A stretch of 64,000 nt of DNA, taken from positions 62,001 through 126,000 of the forward strand of contig OZ025696.1 in assembly GCA_964019335.1 (NCBI GenBank), in the 5' to 3' direction. The DNA comes from Diplonema japonicum. Its lineage: Eukaryota; Euglenozoa; Diplonemea; Diplonemida; Diplonemidae. The stretch's first letter is position 1, and each line of letters begins with the position of its first letter. Below, in pieces: positions 49,481 to 59,600 of this stretch. The notes beneath the pieces were generated by a model. That model worked only from the letters and a program-made list of their open reading frames with translations, had not been told where the DNA came from and did not search any database. The position numbers and the translations under genes were made by a program.

Positions 49481-50488
49481 TAACTTAAAACTGATGAGGC
49501 TCATGGTCACACAGGACTTCCTTAGTTCCGACATTTTGCTACTAGCCATGATGAAACGCTCGCTTGTGGACTTTGTGGATGATTCGAAAATACTGTTCTC
49601 AGGGCTCTTGCGACGAGACAGTATCATGTTGTCACTGGAGCGACTGGATTCGTCACTGTTGACAAAGCAGGACATGGGGAGGTAGGGGCGGTAGTTCCGA
49701 AGGTTGCCGACCAACGAGAAGAGCACGCACTTCAGTTCATCCGGAATGTTGTTCTCGTTGTGAAGGCGCAACGCTGCCGTGTCGAGATCGAAGTCAGCCA
49801 TGCACTGCGCCACCTCATGCGTGGTGGCGATGGCTGCTTCAACCTTCCGCTGCTCTGACAAGGCCTTCCTCGAAAACCTTTTTGTCAAGTAGAAGTCGAA
49901 AAGGAAAACGCACATCTGCAGGCCATAATTTTCAATAGCAATACTTGCGCTTTTCTTGCAAGGCAGATGATCACAATCGCAAAGGTCGGTCTTCCTAGTC
50001 TCGTGCGAAGTTGTGAAGCTAAGGTCATAGAACCCAAAGCGAAGCATATCCTCAATACAGAGAAAGAAAAGCCACAGGCAGGCAGTGATGGCAACTACCT
50101 TTATGGCGTACTGCCTGCCCTTCATCAACAAAAGGCAGTCAATGAGCACTACGAAAGCGGGCCATCCTCGTGTCGTGCCCTCAATGACGCTGTAGTAATC
50201 TGTAACGAGGGTGGGAACAATGAAAGTAAGGGCGGAGAACTCGACCAAATAGTCTGGCGCACGCTTTGTGATTAACAGAACAGAAAGAATGATAGTCGCG
50301 CTCGCCAAGCCCCACAAGGACATTAAAGTAAGCACCATATTCCTGTAGGATATCATACCTACACAGCAAACGATCACTGTTATAATAGTTGCCCAACCCA
50401 AGAGCTTCTTGCGAATGATCTGAATCGAACTGTCATCAGGGCGTATGAGGTACCGCCACAACGATTCAAGACGCTTGCAAGCCATCAT
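48791..50488 (-). CDS. Six-TM receptor-like protein with degenerate cyclase domain (paralog D, mosaic)
   Basis: 565 residues from MMACKRLE at 50488. The acceptor ACTTCTTACAG (AG 50494-50495) lies six nt upstream. The N-terminal half follows paralog B (LIRPDDSS.QI.RKKLL, CIEDMLRFGFYDLSFTTSHETRKT). The C-terminal half follows C and E almost exactly. The segment around the start of the pseudocyclase is its own. Metal Asp positions are lost (SLISFKLSQ, GNKL). It is thus a mosaic of two subfamilies: a B-type membrane sensor joined to a C/E-type pseudocyclase. Confidence 0.82.
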   Translation of the reverse strand: MMACKRLESLWRYLIRPDDSSIQIIRKKLLGWATIITVIVCCVGMISYRNMVLTLMSLWGLASATIILSVLLITKRAPDYLVEFSALTFIVPTLVTDYYSVIEGTTRGWPAFVVLIDCLLLMKGRQYAIKVVAITACLWLFFLCIEDMLRFGFYDLSFTTSHETRKTDLCDCDHLPCKKSASIAIENYGLQMCVFLFDFYLTKRFSRKALSEQRKVEAAIATTHEVAQCMADFDLDTAALRLHNENNIPDELKCVLFSLVGNLRNYRPYLPMSCFVNSDESSRSSDNMILSRRKSPENSIFESSTKSTSERFIMASSKMSELRKSCVTMSLISFKLSQEDKVRYQARHGEVVEEVVRVATECRGILDTFVGNKLILSFNAAQTCSQHALSCMKCTVLCLLAVGEGTTAAVYGGVVHCGDLGTATMRKFSIIGDLPNLGCAMERVCRKMGFRLLCNDLVRKEVEHVYQTLLILQEWLLKNESTSEDTQVFLYSVTPAVPKEAEETEWMYQIDEVTKKYEQYNMIGKRYLLGHTGLEMKEAETPDEKHLRTCLEDKVPPPSVRTLCY

Positions 50489-50495
50489 CTCACCT

Positions 50496-50560
50496 GTAAG
50501 AAGTACTGTATTGTACTTAAGAAACATGACATTTAAGATGCATCTCAAAAAGCTGCCTGT
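50496..50560 (-). other. Empty paralogous target site of the 42.2-kb piggyBac element
   Basis: Single TTAA at 50517-50520 within TTGTACTTAAGAAACATGAC. The same flanks surround the transposon at 42233-43813. The region also carries the acceptor of paralog D and 3' flank of paralog E. Confidence 0.9.
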
Positions 50561-51270
50561 AAAGACAGCCCACTACAAAACCCATCAGTAGCACAGTGTC
50601 CTCACAGAAGGAGGAGGTACCTTGTCCTCCAAACAGGTTCTCAGGTGCTTCTCGTCAGGGGTCTCAGCCTCCTTCATCTCAAGGCCAGTGTGCCCAAGTA
50701 AATACCGCTTCCCAATCATGTTGTACTGCTCATACTTCTTTGTGACCTCATCTATCTGGTACATCCATTCCGTTTCCTCTGCTTCTTTTGGAACAGCTGG
50801 TGTCACACTGTACAAGAACACCTGTGTGTCCTCAGAGGTGGACTCGTTCTTCAACAACCATTCCTGAAGAATAAGAAGTGTCTGATACACGTGCTCTACT
50901 TCCTTTCGGACCAAATCGTTGCACAGCAACCTGAACCCCATCTTCCTGCACACCCGTTCCATGGCACAACCAAGGTTCGGAAGGTCCCCGATGATGCTGA
51001 ACTTCCTCATGGTTGCTGTCCCGAGATCACCACAGTGAACCACACCACCATACACAGCTGCTGTCGTGCCCTCTCCCACAGCCAAGAGACAGAGGACGGT
51101 GCACTTCATACACGACAGAGCATGCTGCGAGCAAGTTTGTGCTGCATTGAAGGACAGGATCAGCTTGTTCCCAACAAAGGTGTCGAGGATCCCCCTGCAT
51201 TCCGTTGCCACTCTCACTACCTCCTCCACCACCTCTCCGTGGCGTGCTTGGTACCGTACCTTGTCCTCTT
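50551..51270 (-). repeat. Segment shared with paralogs C and D
   Basis: Near-identical to 43850-44570 and 48761-49480. In this part E shares single-base variants with D. Farther upstream (51270-51660) E matches C instead. Confidence 0.85.
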
Positions 51271-52264
51271 GTGACATCTGAAAACTGATGAGGCTCATGG
51301 TCACACAGGATCTCCTCAGTTCCAACCTTTTGAAATTAACCACAAGATGTTCGCTTGTGGATGATTCGCCGTTACTGCTGACCGCAGTGTTCCGACGAGA
51401 CAGCTTGTTGCAAGGGGAACGATCCTGATCACTGGAGCGATCGGCTTCCTCACTGTTGACAAAGCAGGACATGGGGAGGTAGGGGCGGTAGTTCCGAAGG
51501 TTGCCGACCAACGAGAAGAGCACGCACTTCAGTTCATCCGGAATGTTGTTCTCGTTGTGAAGGCGCAACGCTGCCGTGTCGAGATCGAAGTCAGCCATGC
51601 ACTGCGCCACCTCATGCGTGGTGGCGATGGCTGCTTCAACCTTCCGCTGCTCTGACAAGGCCTTAGTCGCAAACCCTCTTGTGAAGTAGAAGTCGAGGAG
51701 GAACACAGCTATCTGGAACACTGCCGAAAAAGATGCCTGAGTGACAGGCTTCGAGCAAGGAAGGTGATCGCAGCCACAAACGTCAGCCCTCCTTTCTTCG
51801 TAAGAAGGTCCGATGTCGAGGTCGTAGAACCCAAAGCGCAGCCATACCTCGAAACCGTTGAGGACAATCCAAAAACAGGCAAAGGACACCAACATGATGG
51901 TTGCGTACGGCCTACACTGAAGAACAAGGAGATAATCAACAAAGAGAATTAAGAGGGGCCATGTCCTTTCCGAGTTACGCAAAATGTTATGGTAATCATA
52001 AAAACACACGAGGGGAACCATCACCAGGACCAGGAGCTCTGTTACAAGGTCTGGCGCTGCTTTCACGAAACCAACATACAGCAGAGTACCAAGATTGAAA
52101 CATGTCACAGTTGAATACAAAGATGCTATCACGAGGTTCGGTGACAACGGTAGTGACAACCCTGCAGTTGCCACTGAGAACAAGCATGTTACCAGTATCA
52201 ATTTCTTGCGGTATATCTGCAGCTCAGAGTCACCCGGGTTGAATAGGTGGCTTAGTAAACCCAT
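50585..52264 (-). CDS. Six-TM receptor-like protein with degenerate cyclase domain (paralog E)
   Basis: 559 residues from MGLLSHLF at 52264. The longer upstream frame is leader, since CCCCACTTTTTCTGCAG places AG at 52280-52281. The plan is the same as C: six TM, CGCDHLPC loop, EQRKVEAAIATTHEVAQCM linker, pseudocyclase lacking metal Asp residues, and a conserved tail. The TM5/loop region (RFGFYDLDIGPSYEERR) matches C, but the first three TM segments are divergent. The ATKALSEQ joint matches paralog B rather than C. Together with D this shows repeated exchange among family members. Inferred role as for the other paralogs. Confidence 0.82.
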   Translation of the reverse strand: MGLLSHLFNPGDSELQIYRKKLILVTCLFSVATAGLSLPLSPNLVIASLYSTVTCFNLGTLLYVGFVKAAPDLVTELLVLVMVPLVCFYDYHNILRNSERTWPLLILFVDYLLVLQCRPYATIMLVSFACFWIVLNGFEVWLRFGFYDLDIGPSYEERRADVCGCDHLPCSKPVTQASFSAVFQIAVFLLDFYFTRGFATKALSEQRKVEAAIATTHEVAQCMADFDLDTAALRLHNENNIPDELKCVLFSLVGNLRNYRPYLPMSCFVNSEEADRSSDQDRSPCNKLSRRNTAVSSNGESSTSEHLVVNFKRLELRRSCVTMSLISFQMSQEDKVRYQARHGEVVEEVVRVATECRGILDTFVGNKLILSFNAAQTCSQHALSCMKCTVLCLLAVGEGTTAAVYGGVVHCGDLGTATMRKFSIIGDLPNLGCAMERVCRKMGFRLLCNDLVRKEVEHVYQTLLILQEWLLKNESTSEDTQVFLYSVTPAVPKEAEETEWMYQIDEVTKKYEQYNMIGKRYLLGHTGLEMKEAETPDEKHLRTCLEDKVPPPSVRTLCY

Positions 52265-52279
52265 CTTTCCATTCAGGTG

Positions 52280-52296
52280 CTGCAGAAAAAGTGGGG
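52280..52296 (-). promoter_or_regulatory. Predicted trans-splice acceptor of paralog E
   Basis: Coding-strand CCCCACTTTTTCTGCAG, AG at 52280-52281, 15 nt before the ATG at 52264. Confidence 0.55.
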
Positions 52297-52457
52297 AGGA
52301 CAAGAAAACTCTGCTTTGAAATGAAGCGATTAACACTAACTAGAGAGGGAAAAAAAAGAAGCAAATGGGGCTAAGACAAGCAACAGCACCCAGGATTTTA
52401 AGCAACTTTTCAGAGGGCTCACCTCATTTGAGGAGATCCTCGTAAACGGTGGTTAAG

Positions 52458-53600
52458 CTAAGACAGGCAGCAGCACCCAGGGTTAGCAACACGATCTTTC
52501 TCAGGGACCCCCGTATCAGCAAGAAAATCACCGCCAATTTCAACATTTTTCAGAGGCCTCAGATCAATCTCTCTAAGAGCCTCGCAACCAGCTAAAAAGT
52601 CGTCCCCAATACGCCTCACCCCCGCTAAAGGAGCCAGATCAATTGAGGAGATCTTCGTATATGTGAGAAACCCGTTCCCGATTGTCTCCACGCGACGCAG
52701 CTGCGAGAGGTCGATGGTGGTGAGGAGCGAGCCTGAGAAGAAGGAGTTGCCGATTTCCCTCAAGTTCGTCAGAGAACTCAAATCAACTGTTTTGACCCCG
52801 CTCATGCTTAAAAAAAAATCCCCTATGCTCCGTACATTCTTGAGAGGGGATAAATCGACCTTCTTCATACCGCGACTGTGAGATAGGAACCCGTTTGAGA
52901 TCTTACGGAGAGAAGGCGGGAGAACGACGGAGGTGAGACAAGAGTGAAAAAGGAACTGATCCCCCACAGAGGTCACACTCGTGAGACCCGAGAGATCCAC
53001 TGTGTCCACGTTTAAGTCAACCCTGCCTTCTGGACCAGTGAAACATGATGCAAGGAAATTACTGCCTATACTGGTGACCTTTGGAAGATCAAAGGAAATA
53101 TTGAGGGGTTTAGTCGCAAATGGACTTAAACTGTACATCCATTCCTCGGTATCTCTCGAACCCATTGCAGAAATAGAAGTCACCTGACCCATAGGGTCTG
53201 TCAGTTTGAGGTTCCGCACTGTGAGTATATATGAAAACACGATGGCCAAGTCAAGCACACCGCCAGCAACGTTTGATGCATTCACCACAACAAGGAGGTT
53301 GGGATCGCTTTCCACACGTGTCATGATCATGTTCTTTTGGATCGGTAGATGTTCCAAACGGATGTGAAGCCCAATCATGTCACTCAATGTTAACTCGCAC
53401 TCATTCGAAAGACCAGTGTCCTGTATTTGTTTTCCCGGGTCGCTTTCCAGCTCCGCTCCCTCGTAGTACAGCACAAAGGACCCGTCAGCAAAACCAGTTG
53501 CATTCGCTGTTTTCCTGTACAAATGCTGCAGTGTCTCATCACCAGGAAGGTCCAAGGAGTGGACCCCTTGAAGCGTTCTCACGGTCACGGTGATGCTCAT
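52458..53600 (-). CDS. Ubiquitin-like plus leucine-rich-repeat protein with CaaX-like C-terminus
   Basis: 380 residues. The N-terminal about 77 residues resemble a ubiquitin-like fold (MSITVTVRTLQGVHSL start, DETLQHLYRK, LYYEGAEL, LTLSDMIGLH). About 150-355 holds BspA/LRR_5-type repeats of about 23 residues (LTSVTSVGDQFL, LKNVRSIGDFFL, LTNLREIGNSFF, LRRVETIGNGFL, LAGVRRIGDDFL). The end GCCCLS contains C-C-L-S, a plausible CaaX box with further Cys for palmitoylation, so membrane attachment is inferred. Such repeats mediate protein binding; the ubiquitin-like domain may recruit proteasome or ligase partners. A frameshifted duplicate lies directly upstream. Predicted acceptor AG at 53619-53620. 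Confidence 0.82.
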   Translation of the reverse strand: MSITVTVRTLQGVHSLDLPGDETLQHLYRKTANATGFADGSFVLYYEGAELESDPGKQIQDTGLSNECELTLSDMIGLHIRLEHLPIQKNMIMTRVESDPNLLVVVNASNVAGGVLDLAIVFSYILTVRNLKLTDPMGQVTSISAMGSRDTEEWMYSLSPFATKPLNISFDLPKVTSIGSNFLASCFTGPEGRVDLNVDTVDLSGLTSVTSVGDQFLFHSCLTSVVLPPSLRKISNGFLSHSRGMKKVDLSPLKNVRSIGDFFLSMSGVKTVDLSSLTNLREIGNSFFSGSLLTTIDLSQLRRVETIGNGFLTYTKISSIDLAPLAGVRRIGDDFLAGCEALREIDLRPLKNVEIGGDFLADTGVPEKDRVANPGCCCLS

Positions 53601-53927
53601 TTTCCGTTTTTACTTTCTCTTTAGAGGGGGCAGGAGGGGCTATGTTGGCAGGTAAACGCGTTTCTTTTTTTTTCTTTGGAGCTGTTTCCTTAACGAGAAA
53701 GAACAATGGGAAGATTCGCTGCCCTCTGACCTTCTTCTGAATGCACTTGTGTACGCTTCCAGCTTTCTCTTCGAGAAGCCGGTCCCGTTTTGCCACCACT
53801 GAAAAATAAAAAAGCTCAAATGAAAACAAACAAAGGGCTGCAGAAAAGGGGAAAACGAAGCAAAATCGCAAAAGGGTCAACTTATTACACTAAAAGTGAA
53901 CTGGGGGGGTGGTTAAGCTACGACAAG

Positions 53928-55060
53928 CTAAGACAGGCAGCAGCACCCAGGGTTAGCAACACGATCTTTCTCAGGGACCCCCGTATCAGCAAGAAAATCA
54001 CCGCCAATTTCAACATTTTTCAGAGGCCTCAGATCAATCTCTCTAAGAGCCTCGCAACCAGCTAAAAAGTCGTCCCCAATACGCCTCACCCCCGCTAAAG
54101 GAGCCAGATCAATTGAGGAGATCTTCGTATATGTGAGAAACCCGTTCCCGATTGTCTCCACGCGACGCAGCTGCGAGAGGTCGATGGTGGTGAGGAGCGA
54201 GCCTGAGAAGAAGAAGTCGCCGATTTCCCTCAAGTTCGTCAGAGAACTCAAATTAACTGTTCTGACCTTGCTATAGCTGAAAAAACCATCCCCTATGCTC
54301 TGAACATTCTTGAGAGGGGATAAATCGACCTCATTCACAGCAGTGCTGTTAGCCATGAACTCATTTGAGATCTTACGGAGAGAAGGCGGGAGAACGACGG
54401 AGGTGAGAGAAGATTGAACAAGGAACTCCTCCCCCACAGAGGTCACACCCGTGAGACCCGAGAGATCTACCGTGTTTATGTTCAAGTCAACGTCGCCTTC
54501 TGGACCAATGAAACACGATGTAAGGAAATTACTGCCTATACTGGTGACCTTTGGAAGATCAAAGGAAATATTGAGGGGTTTAGTCGCAAATGGGCTGAAA
54601 CAGTACATCCATTACTGGATGCCTCGAACCCATTGCAGAAATACCCATAGGGTCTGTCAGTTTGAGGTTCCGCACTGTGAGTATATATGAAAACACGATG
54701 GCCAAGTCAAGCACACCGCAGCAACCTTTGATGTATTCACCACAACAAGGAGGTTGGGATCGCTATCCACACGTTTCATGATCATGTTCTTTTGGATCGG
54801 TAGATGTTCCAAACGGATGTGAAGCCCAATCATGTCACTCAATGTTAACTCGCACTCATTCGAAAGACCAGTGTCCTGTATTTGTTTTCCCGGGTCGCTT
54901 TCCAGCTCCGCTCCCTCGTAGTACAGCACAAAGGACCCGTCAGCAAAACCAGTTGCATTCGCTGTGTTTTCCTGTACAAATGCTGCAGTGTCTCATCACC
55001 AGGAAGGTCCAAGGAGTGGACCCCTTGAAGCGTTCTCACGGTCACGGTGATTTACTCATT
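53928..55060 (-). pseudogene. Frameshifted duplicate of the ubiquitin-like/LRR gene
   Basis: The 3' 680 bp stay open and match the neighbouring gene closely, including the GCCCLS end. The 5' half is broken. A deletion near 54615-54650 removes about 16 bp, and one base is missing near 54720 (CACCGCAGCAACC versus CACCGCCAGCAACG). Two bases are gained near 54965 (GCTGTGTTTTCC versus GCTGTTTTCC). The start region reads GTGATTTACTCAT instead of GTGATGCTCAT, so translation from the old ATG stops at once. Substitutions cluster in the middle repeats. A shorter protein from an internal Met at 54608 cannot be excluded. Confidence 0.8.
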
Positions 55061-55369
55061 TTCATATGAGTTAAAATTATATGGAACGAATCCCACTCAC
55101 TGGCTGCCTTGCTTCGTCCACCAAGGTACCTCGGTCGTGAATCAAATCTCGCCATCTGATTGCTTGTCTTACTTCAGAAATCTGGTGAAAAGAGAATGAA
55201 AAAGAATGAGACGTTGTAGAGGTAAAGCTAAAGAAGGAAAGAACTGAAGCTTATGTGCTTCACAGTTCACGTTAAGTTAAAAAATAACAAAAAAAAAAAA
55301 AGAGACATTTAAAAAAAAAAAAAGGTTATCGGCTGCAAAGAAAAAATAATATCGCAGAACGACTGAGCA

Positions 55370-56270
55370 GAGAGAGAGAAAAAAAAAATAGTTCTTTATG
55401 ACTTATGAGCGAAAAAAAAAAACTTTTTTAAAAAGCCGCTCGGCTCAAGTTGCATATAGTTATAAAATCATCCTTTTGAAAGATATATACTTGAAACAAA
55501 AAAAAAATAAAAGGTGTCTTTGAAGGGAACCTGCAGTATGTGACAGGACCGCCGTAACATAATCAATTCATTCTAATAAAAGAGGGAACAGTCTTTTTTT
55601 TCTTTTCCATCCCGTCCCTGTTCCCACATTCTGTTTTCGAAAACTGGCCCTACCACCTCATGGGACCCCATCTTCTGCTGATAAGACAAACAAATAAACA
55701 AAAAAGAGGAATAATAATATCGAGAGCAAAAAAAAAAAATAATTCTTTATGACTTATACGTCCTTGTTGTTTGCACGAGCGAGAAGATCATAAGGAGCTA
55801 CGAGGGTCTAAATAAAAGGGGACAGTCTTTGTTTTTGTCATTCTGTTTTCGAAAACTGGCCCTACCACCTCATGGGACCCCATCTTCTGCTGATAAGACA
55901 GACAAATAAAAAAAGAGGGGGGGGAAAGAAGTGGCGAGTTATTCTTTTGTTTGCGAAGAAAATAATATCGCAGCAGATTGAGCTGTAAAAGAGGAAAAAA
56001 AACAAAAAAGAAATAATAATTCTTTATGACTTATATGTCCTTGTTGTTTGCACGAGCGAGAAGATCATAAAAAGCTACGAAGGTCTTTTTGCTCGGCTCA
56101 AGTTGCATATAGTTATAAAATCACCCTTTTGAAAGAAGTATTGAAACAAAATAAAAGAGGGGGAAAAAATCTTTTTCACCCCGCCCTGTCCCCACATTCA
56201 GATAGTTTTCGAGAACTCATCCAATGGGACCCCATCTTCAGATAAAACAATCATAAAAAAAGAGAAAAAG
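55370..56270. repeat. Degenerate tandem repeat, three units
   Basis: Units of roughly 300-370 bp share, in order: TTCTTTATGACTTAT(A/G)YGTCC with TTGTTGTTTGCACGAGCGAG; GCTCGGCTCAAGTTGCATATAG with TATAAAATCA(T/C)CC; GTTTTCGAAAACTGG; CATGGGACCCCATCTTCTG. Units lie near 55390-55690, 55740-55910 and 56020-56250, with internal losses. The first two modules also occur near 15.8 and 60.6 kb. No coding potential. Confidence 0.7.
55525..55553. repeat. Dispersed short hairpin-like motif, copy 3
   Basis: CCTGCAGTATGTGACAGG core with GGGAA before and ACCGCC after. It lies inside the first unit of the tandem repeat. Confidence 0.5.
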
Positions 56271-56580
56271 AAAGAGCCGGCTGATTCACCAACAGTAGGG
56301 ATAAGCGGACAAAAAGGCTCAACTCCTTTTTTTTTTTTTTTTGTCGGACGGAAAAAAACCTGGACACCAAGGAAACCCGGATATTTTCCCGTCGAAGAAG
56401 TTTTCTTTACATATGGGGGAGAGGACAAAGATGCAGAAAGAGAACCCAGATACCCGTTTGCAGCCCAGGCCAGTATGTAGGTGGTAGTGGACCAGGCCCC
56501 CCTGACGACCTTTACAAAAAGAATTCCTCGGACATTTTTCCGTCCGGGAGTTTTTCGTTTTACAGTAATTATTTTATGGT

Positions 56581-56625
<45 letters not shown>

Positions 56626-56691
56626 TTTAAAAAGCTGCGAGAGTAGAGTATTGTCAGCCCGAAAATACATGCCTAAAACGAAAAATCAACA
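56271..56691. other. Intergenic spacer with a 41-bp A-tract
   Basis: A-run at 56582-56622. No gene recognised. Confidence 0.5.
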
Positions 56692-59600
56692 CTAGAAAAA
56701 CGAGGCCGTCTCACTTCGAAACCTTTCGGGTAGATGTTCCACGATCGCTTGGAACTCTATGTCGAAGATTTCTGCAAACAAACCGGTCAGCTGATCCTTA
56801 AGACAGCCCTCATTCCGTTCGATTCGACGTGCTGGCTCGAATGAATATACCGCCTCACCGTCTTGATCAATATCATCACATCCATCAGAAGGGATATCGT
56901 AAGCAGCGTTCAGCCTCTCGATGAACGAATCTTTTAAGTTCGTCAACACTCTGCTATAGTAAGTGCCGACGGCAGGCAGCTCAGCGGCGTTTAGTACAAT
57001 GTAGTCCATTATGCTGGTCAATGAAGTACCTCTCGCTGGCCCGCGGTTCGGAGAAACGGGGAGAAGAGCATTGATACCAGTGCAGATGGCAGTGTGATTA
57101 CCTTTTTTTGAACCATGCTTCGTCACGCTGGACGCGAATACATTCCATGAACTTGAAAAGTGCGCAGGGGAACACACTGAATTATTCTCCAACAGTGCAT
57201 TGCAATCGGATATTTTGTACCTAGCCTGTTTTGTCACACAGTTGAGCTTCAGATTCCTCTCGCCGATCCCCAGCTCGTTACGAACGGTATCATCGCGAAC
57301 ATGCCCGGCAAGCTCGTCTTCTCTAACAATTACGTTAATCCTATAGCCGGTGTTGTTCGTCTTTACATGTATATCGCCCACATCTGCATTGTTCAAATAT
57401 GCTTTCATTGTCGATATATCGATGTGTTGTTTCGATCTGCTTTTTGTCGGGATGTGGATCCACAATGAGCGCTCTCCCCGTCCGTCTTCGGTCTGATTGT
57501 ATGTGGATGTCTGCTGCAGCCGCTTCTCCTTGTTCACCGCCGCGTGAAGCAGCATCAGCAACACGTAATCGTAGTCGGTAATTTTCATTTCGCCGATTTC
57601 TTTCTTTATGCTGTTCATCAACTTCGTAGATGTCACCTTGTTGCTCCCAAGTACCTCTTCGGGGAGGGATGGACATAATGGACGGAAGCGATGCAGCTCG
57701 TGGCGTGCGTGGCATATCTTGCGAAGGCCGTCTTCTAAGGCCTTTATGTCAAGCATGTAATGTGCTCTTTCGGGATTCTTGCAGTAAGCAGTGAGCACCT
57801 CTGTACAGGCAACTACGTCGCTTTTGAAGCTACGGCAGTGCTGTGATTTGAACTTACCAGTGTCGAGAGATTGCCTTATGGTGTATGCGTCATAGAAGGG
57901 GATGGTCTGCAGCACAGCAAAGATGACAGCTGCCTTGCCCATGGTGTGGTCCGCCGAGCAGGCTTTGATCACAAAAACAGCAGAAGACACGTCAAAAGGC
58001 AGCCTGCTAATGAGCCTCCCAGTGGGCGTCAAAACGTAGCGTCCGTTTTCCTTGCGAAGCGCTTCAAGCCGAACAAGCTTTTCAATCGTATTGTTAATGT
58101 CTTCACGGGTGGGACTATTCAGGCACGCTTCGAGAATGTCAATAGGTGTGAATGGGAGGTTGTCCCTCCCGTCGCATCTGTTGTACACGTTGAGCACAGT
58201 GTCTTCAAGTGCGTCAGTCTTCATGTTGGGGGTTTTGAAGGTTTTCATTAAGCCCCCCTTCCACTCATAGTCCGTCAGCATCCTGTAACAGGTCCCGGGT
58301 GATGTGCGTCCCACACGCCCAGCTCTTTGAATGATCGCGTCCTTCGTCGCGAAGCAGTAGTCAAGCTTTTTATGGGGTTCGTCATTGTTCCGCAATACGG
58401 GTGCTTTCTGAAGACACCTGTCTACTACGACTGTTGCGTTCTCGATAGTGATGCTGCTCTCTGCTATGTTGTTCGCCAGGATCACACGACGCCTAGCCGT
58501 GCACCGCATGGCCGCCTCATGCTTCTCCACGGGGATCCTTGAATGCAGAACTGACACATCGACGTCAAGCTGCTTTTTAAGCTCAATGGACCAGTCACTC
58601 AGCAAATCCCACGCAGGGAGGAACACAAGCACCACCTCGTTCCTGTCCTCACGCTTTGCTGCCTCGATCAATTCCACAATAAGGGAGTAGCAGAAGTCGT
58701 CTCTGACACTGCATAGCTCAGAATCGAAGTAGCACCGCATTCCCAGCCATTCTTCCGTTGCTCTTTGTGCAGCCATCATTTCCTGGCGCTTCCGTATGTC
58801 GGAAAGGGTATAGGTAGCGACATTGAAGTTCTCCTTGTGGGTCGACCGGTACTCTGAGAAGGCGCGGGCAGGCCAGGGGTTTGTCGTCGGGGTGAGGTCG
58901 TAGCGTGCCACACAATCGGGCGAGGCTCCGCACCTTTTAATGACATAGTCCTGCAGCTCGTCGCACATTCCGTCCAACGTAGCAGACATGATTACTAGTT
59001 TCTTGCCTGTTGTTAAGTACTCTGGCGAACACAGCAGACTGAGCAGCATCTCGTATTCTACAGTCATCTCGTGTACCTCGTCCAGTACAATGACGTCCCA
59101 TGCCTCCTCCTCATTGTGAATGAGCTGCTTCACAAGAACCCCTGCTGTGCAGAACACGATGGGTGTCGTTGCGGTGCAGTGCGCGTCGCCGCTGATGTGA
59201 TACCCTACCTCCGCCTCGCCGCTGAGCTTCCAGTCGAAGTCTTTGCATTCCCTTTCGAACTGAGTCCGCGAGTACAGCTCCCTGCAGGCAATCCGTCTTG
59301 GCTCTGCCACGATCACCCTCGGCCTGCGGGCAATTACTCCATTAACCTTCGACTTCATCAATTTTTCGTAGCACTGCAGATCATAGAAAATCTGAGGTAC
59401 CTGCGTCGACTTGCCGCAGCCCGTCCTCCCGTTCACGATGCTAACGGAAACGTTCTTTTCCACTATGTCCGATATCATCTTTTGCAAGCCTGGATTGCAT
59501 AGGAGTTCGGGTACAACCTTGTTATTGATAGTGGTGCCTAGCTTCTTGTACTCAGGCAGGACGGCGTCTACCGCGGCTTGGAGGTCGTGAGAGAAGGGTG

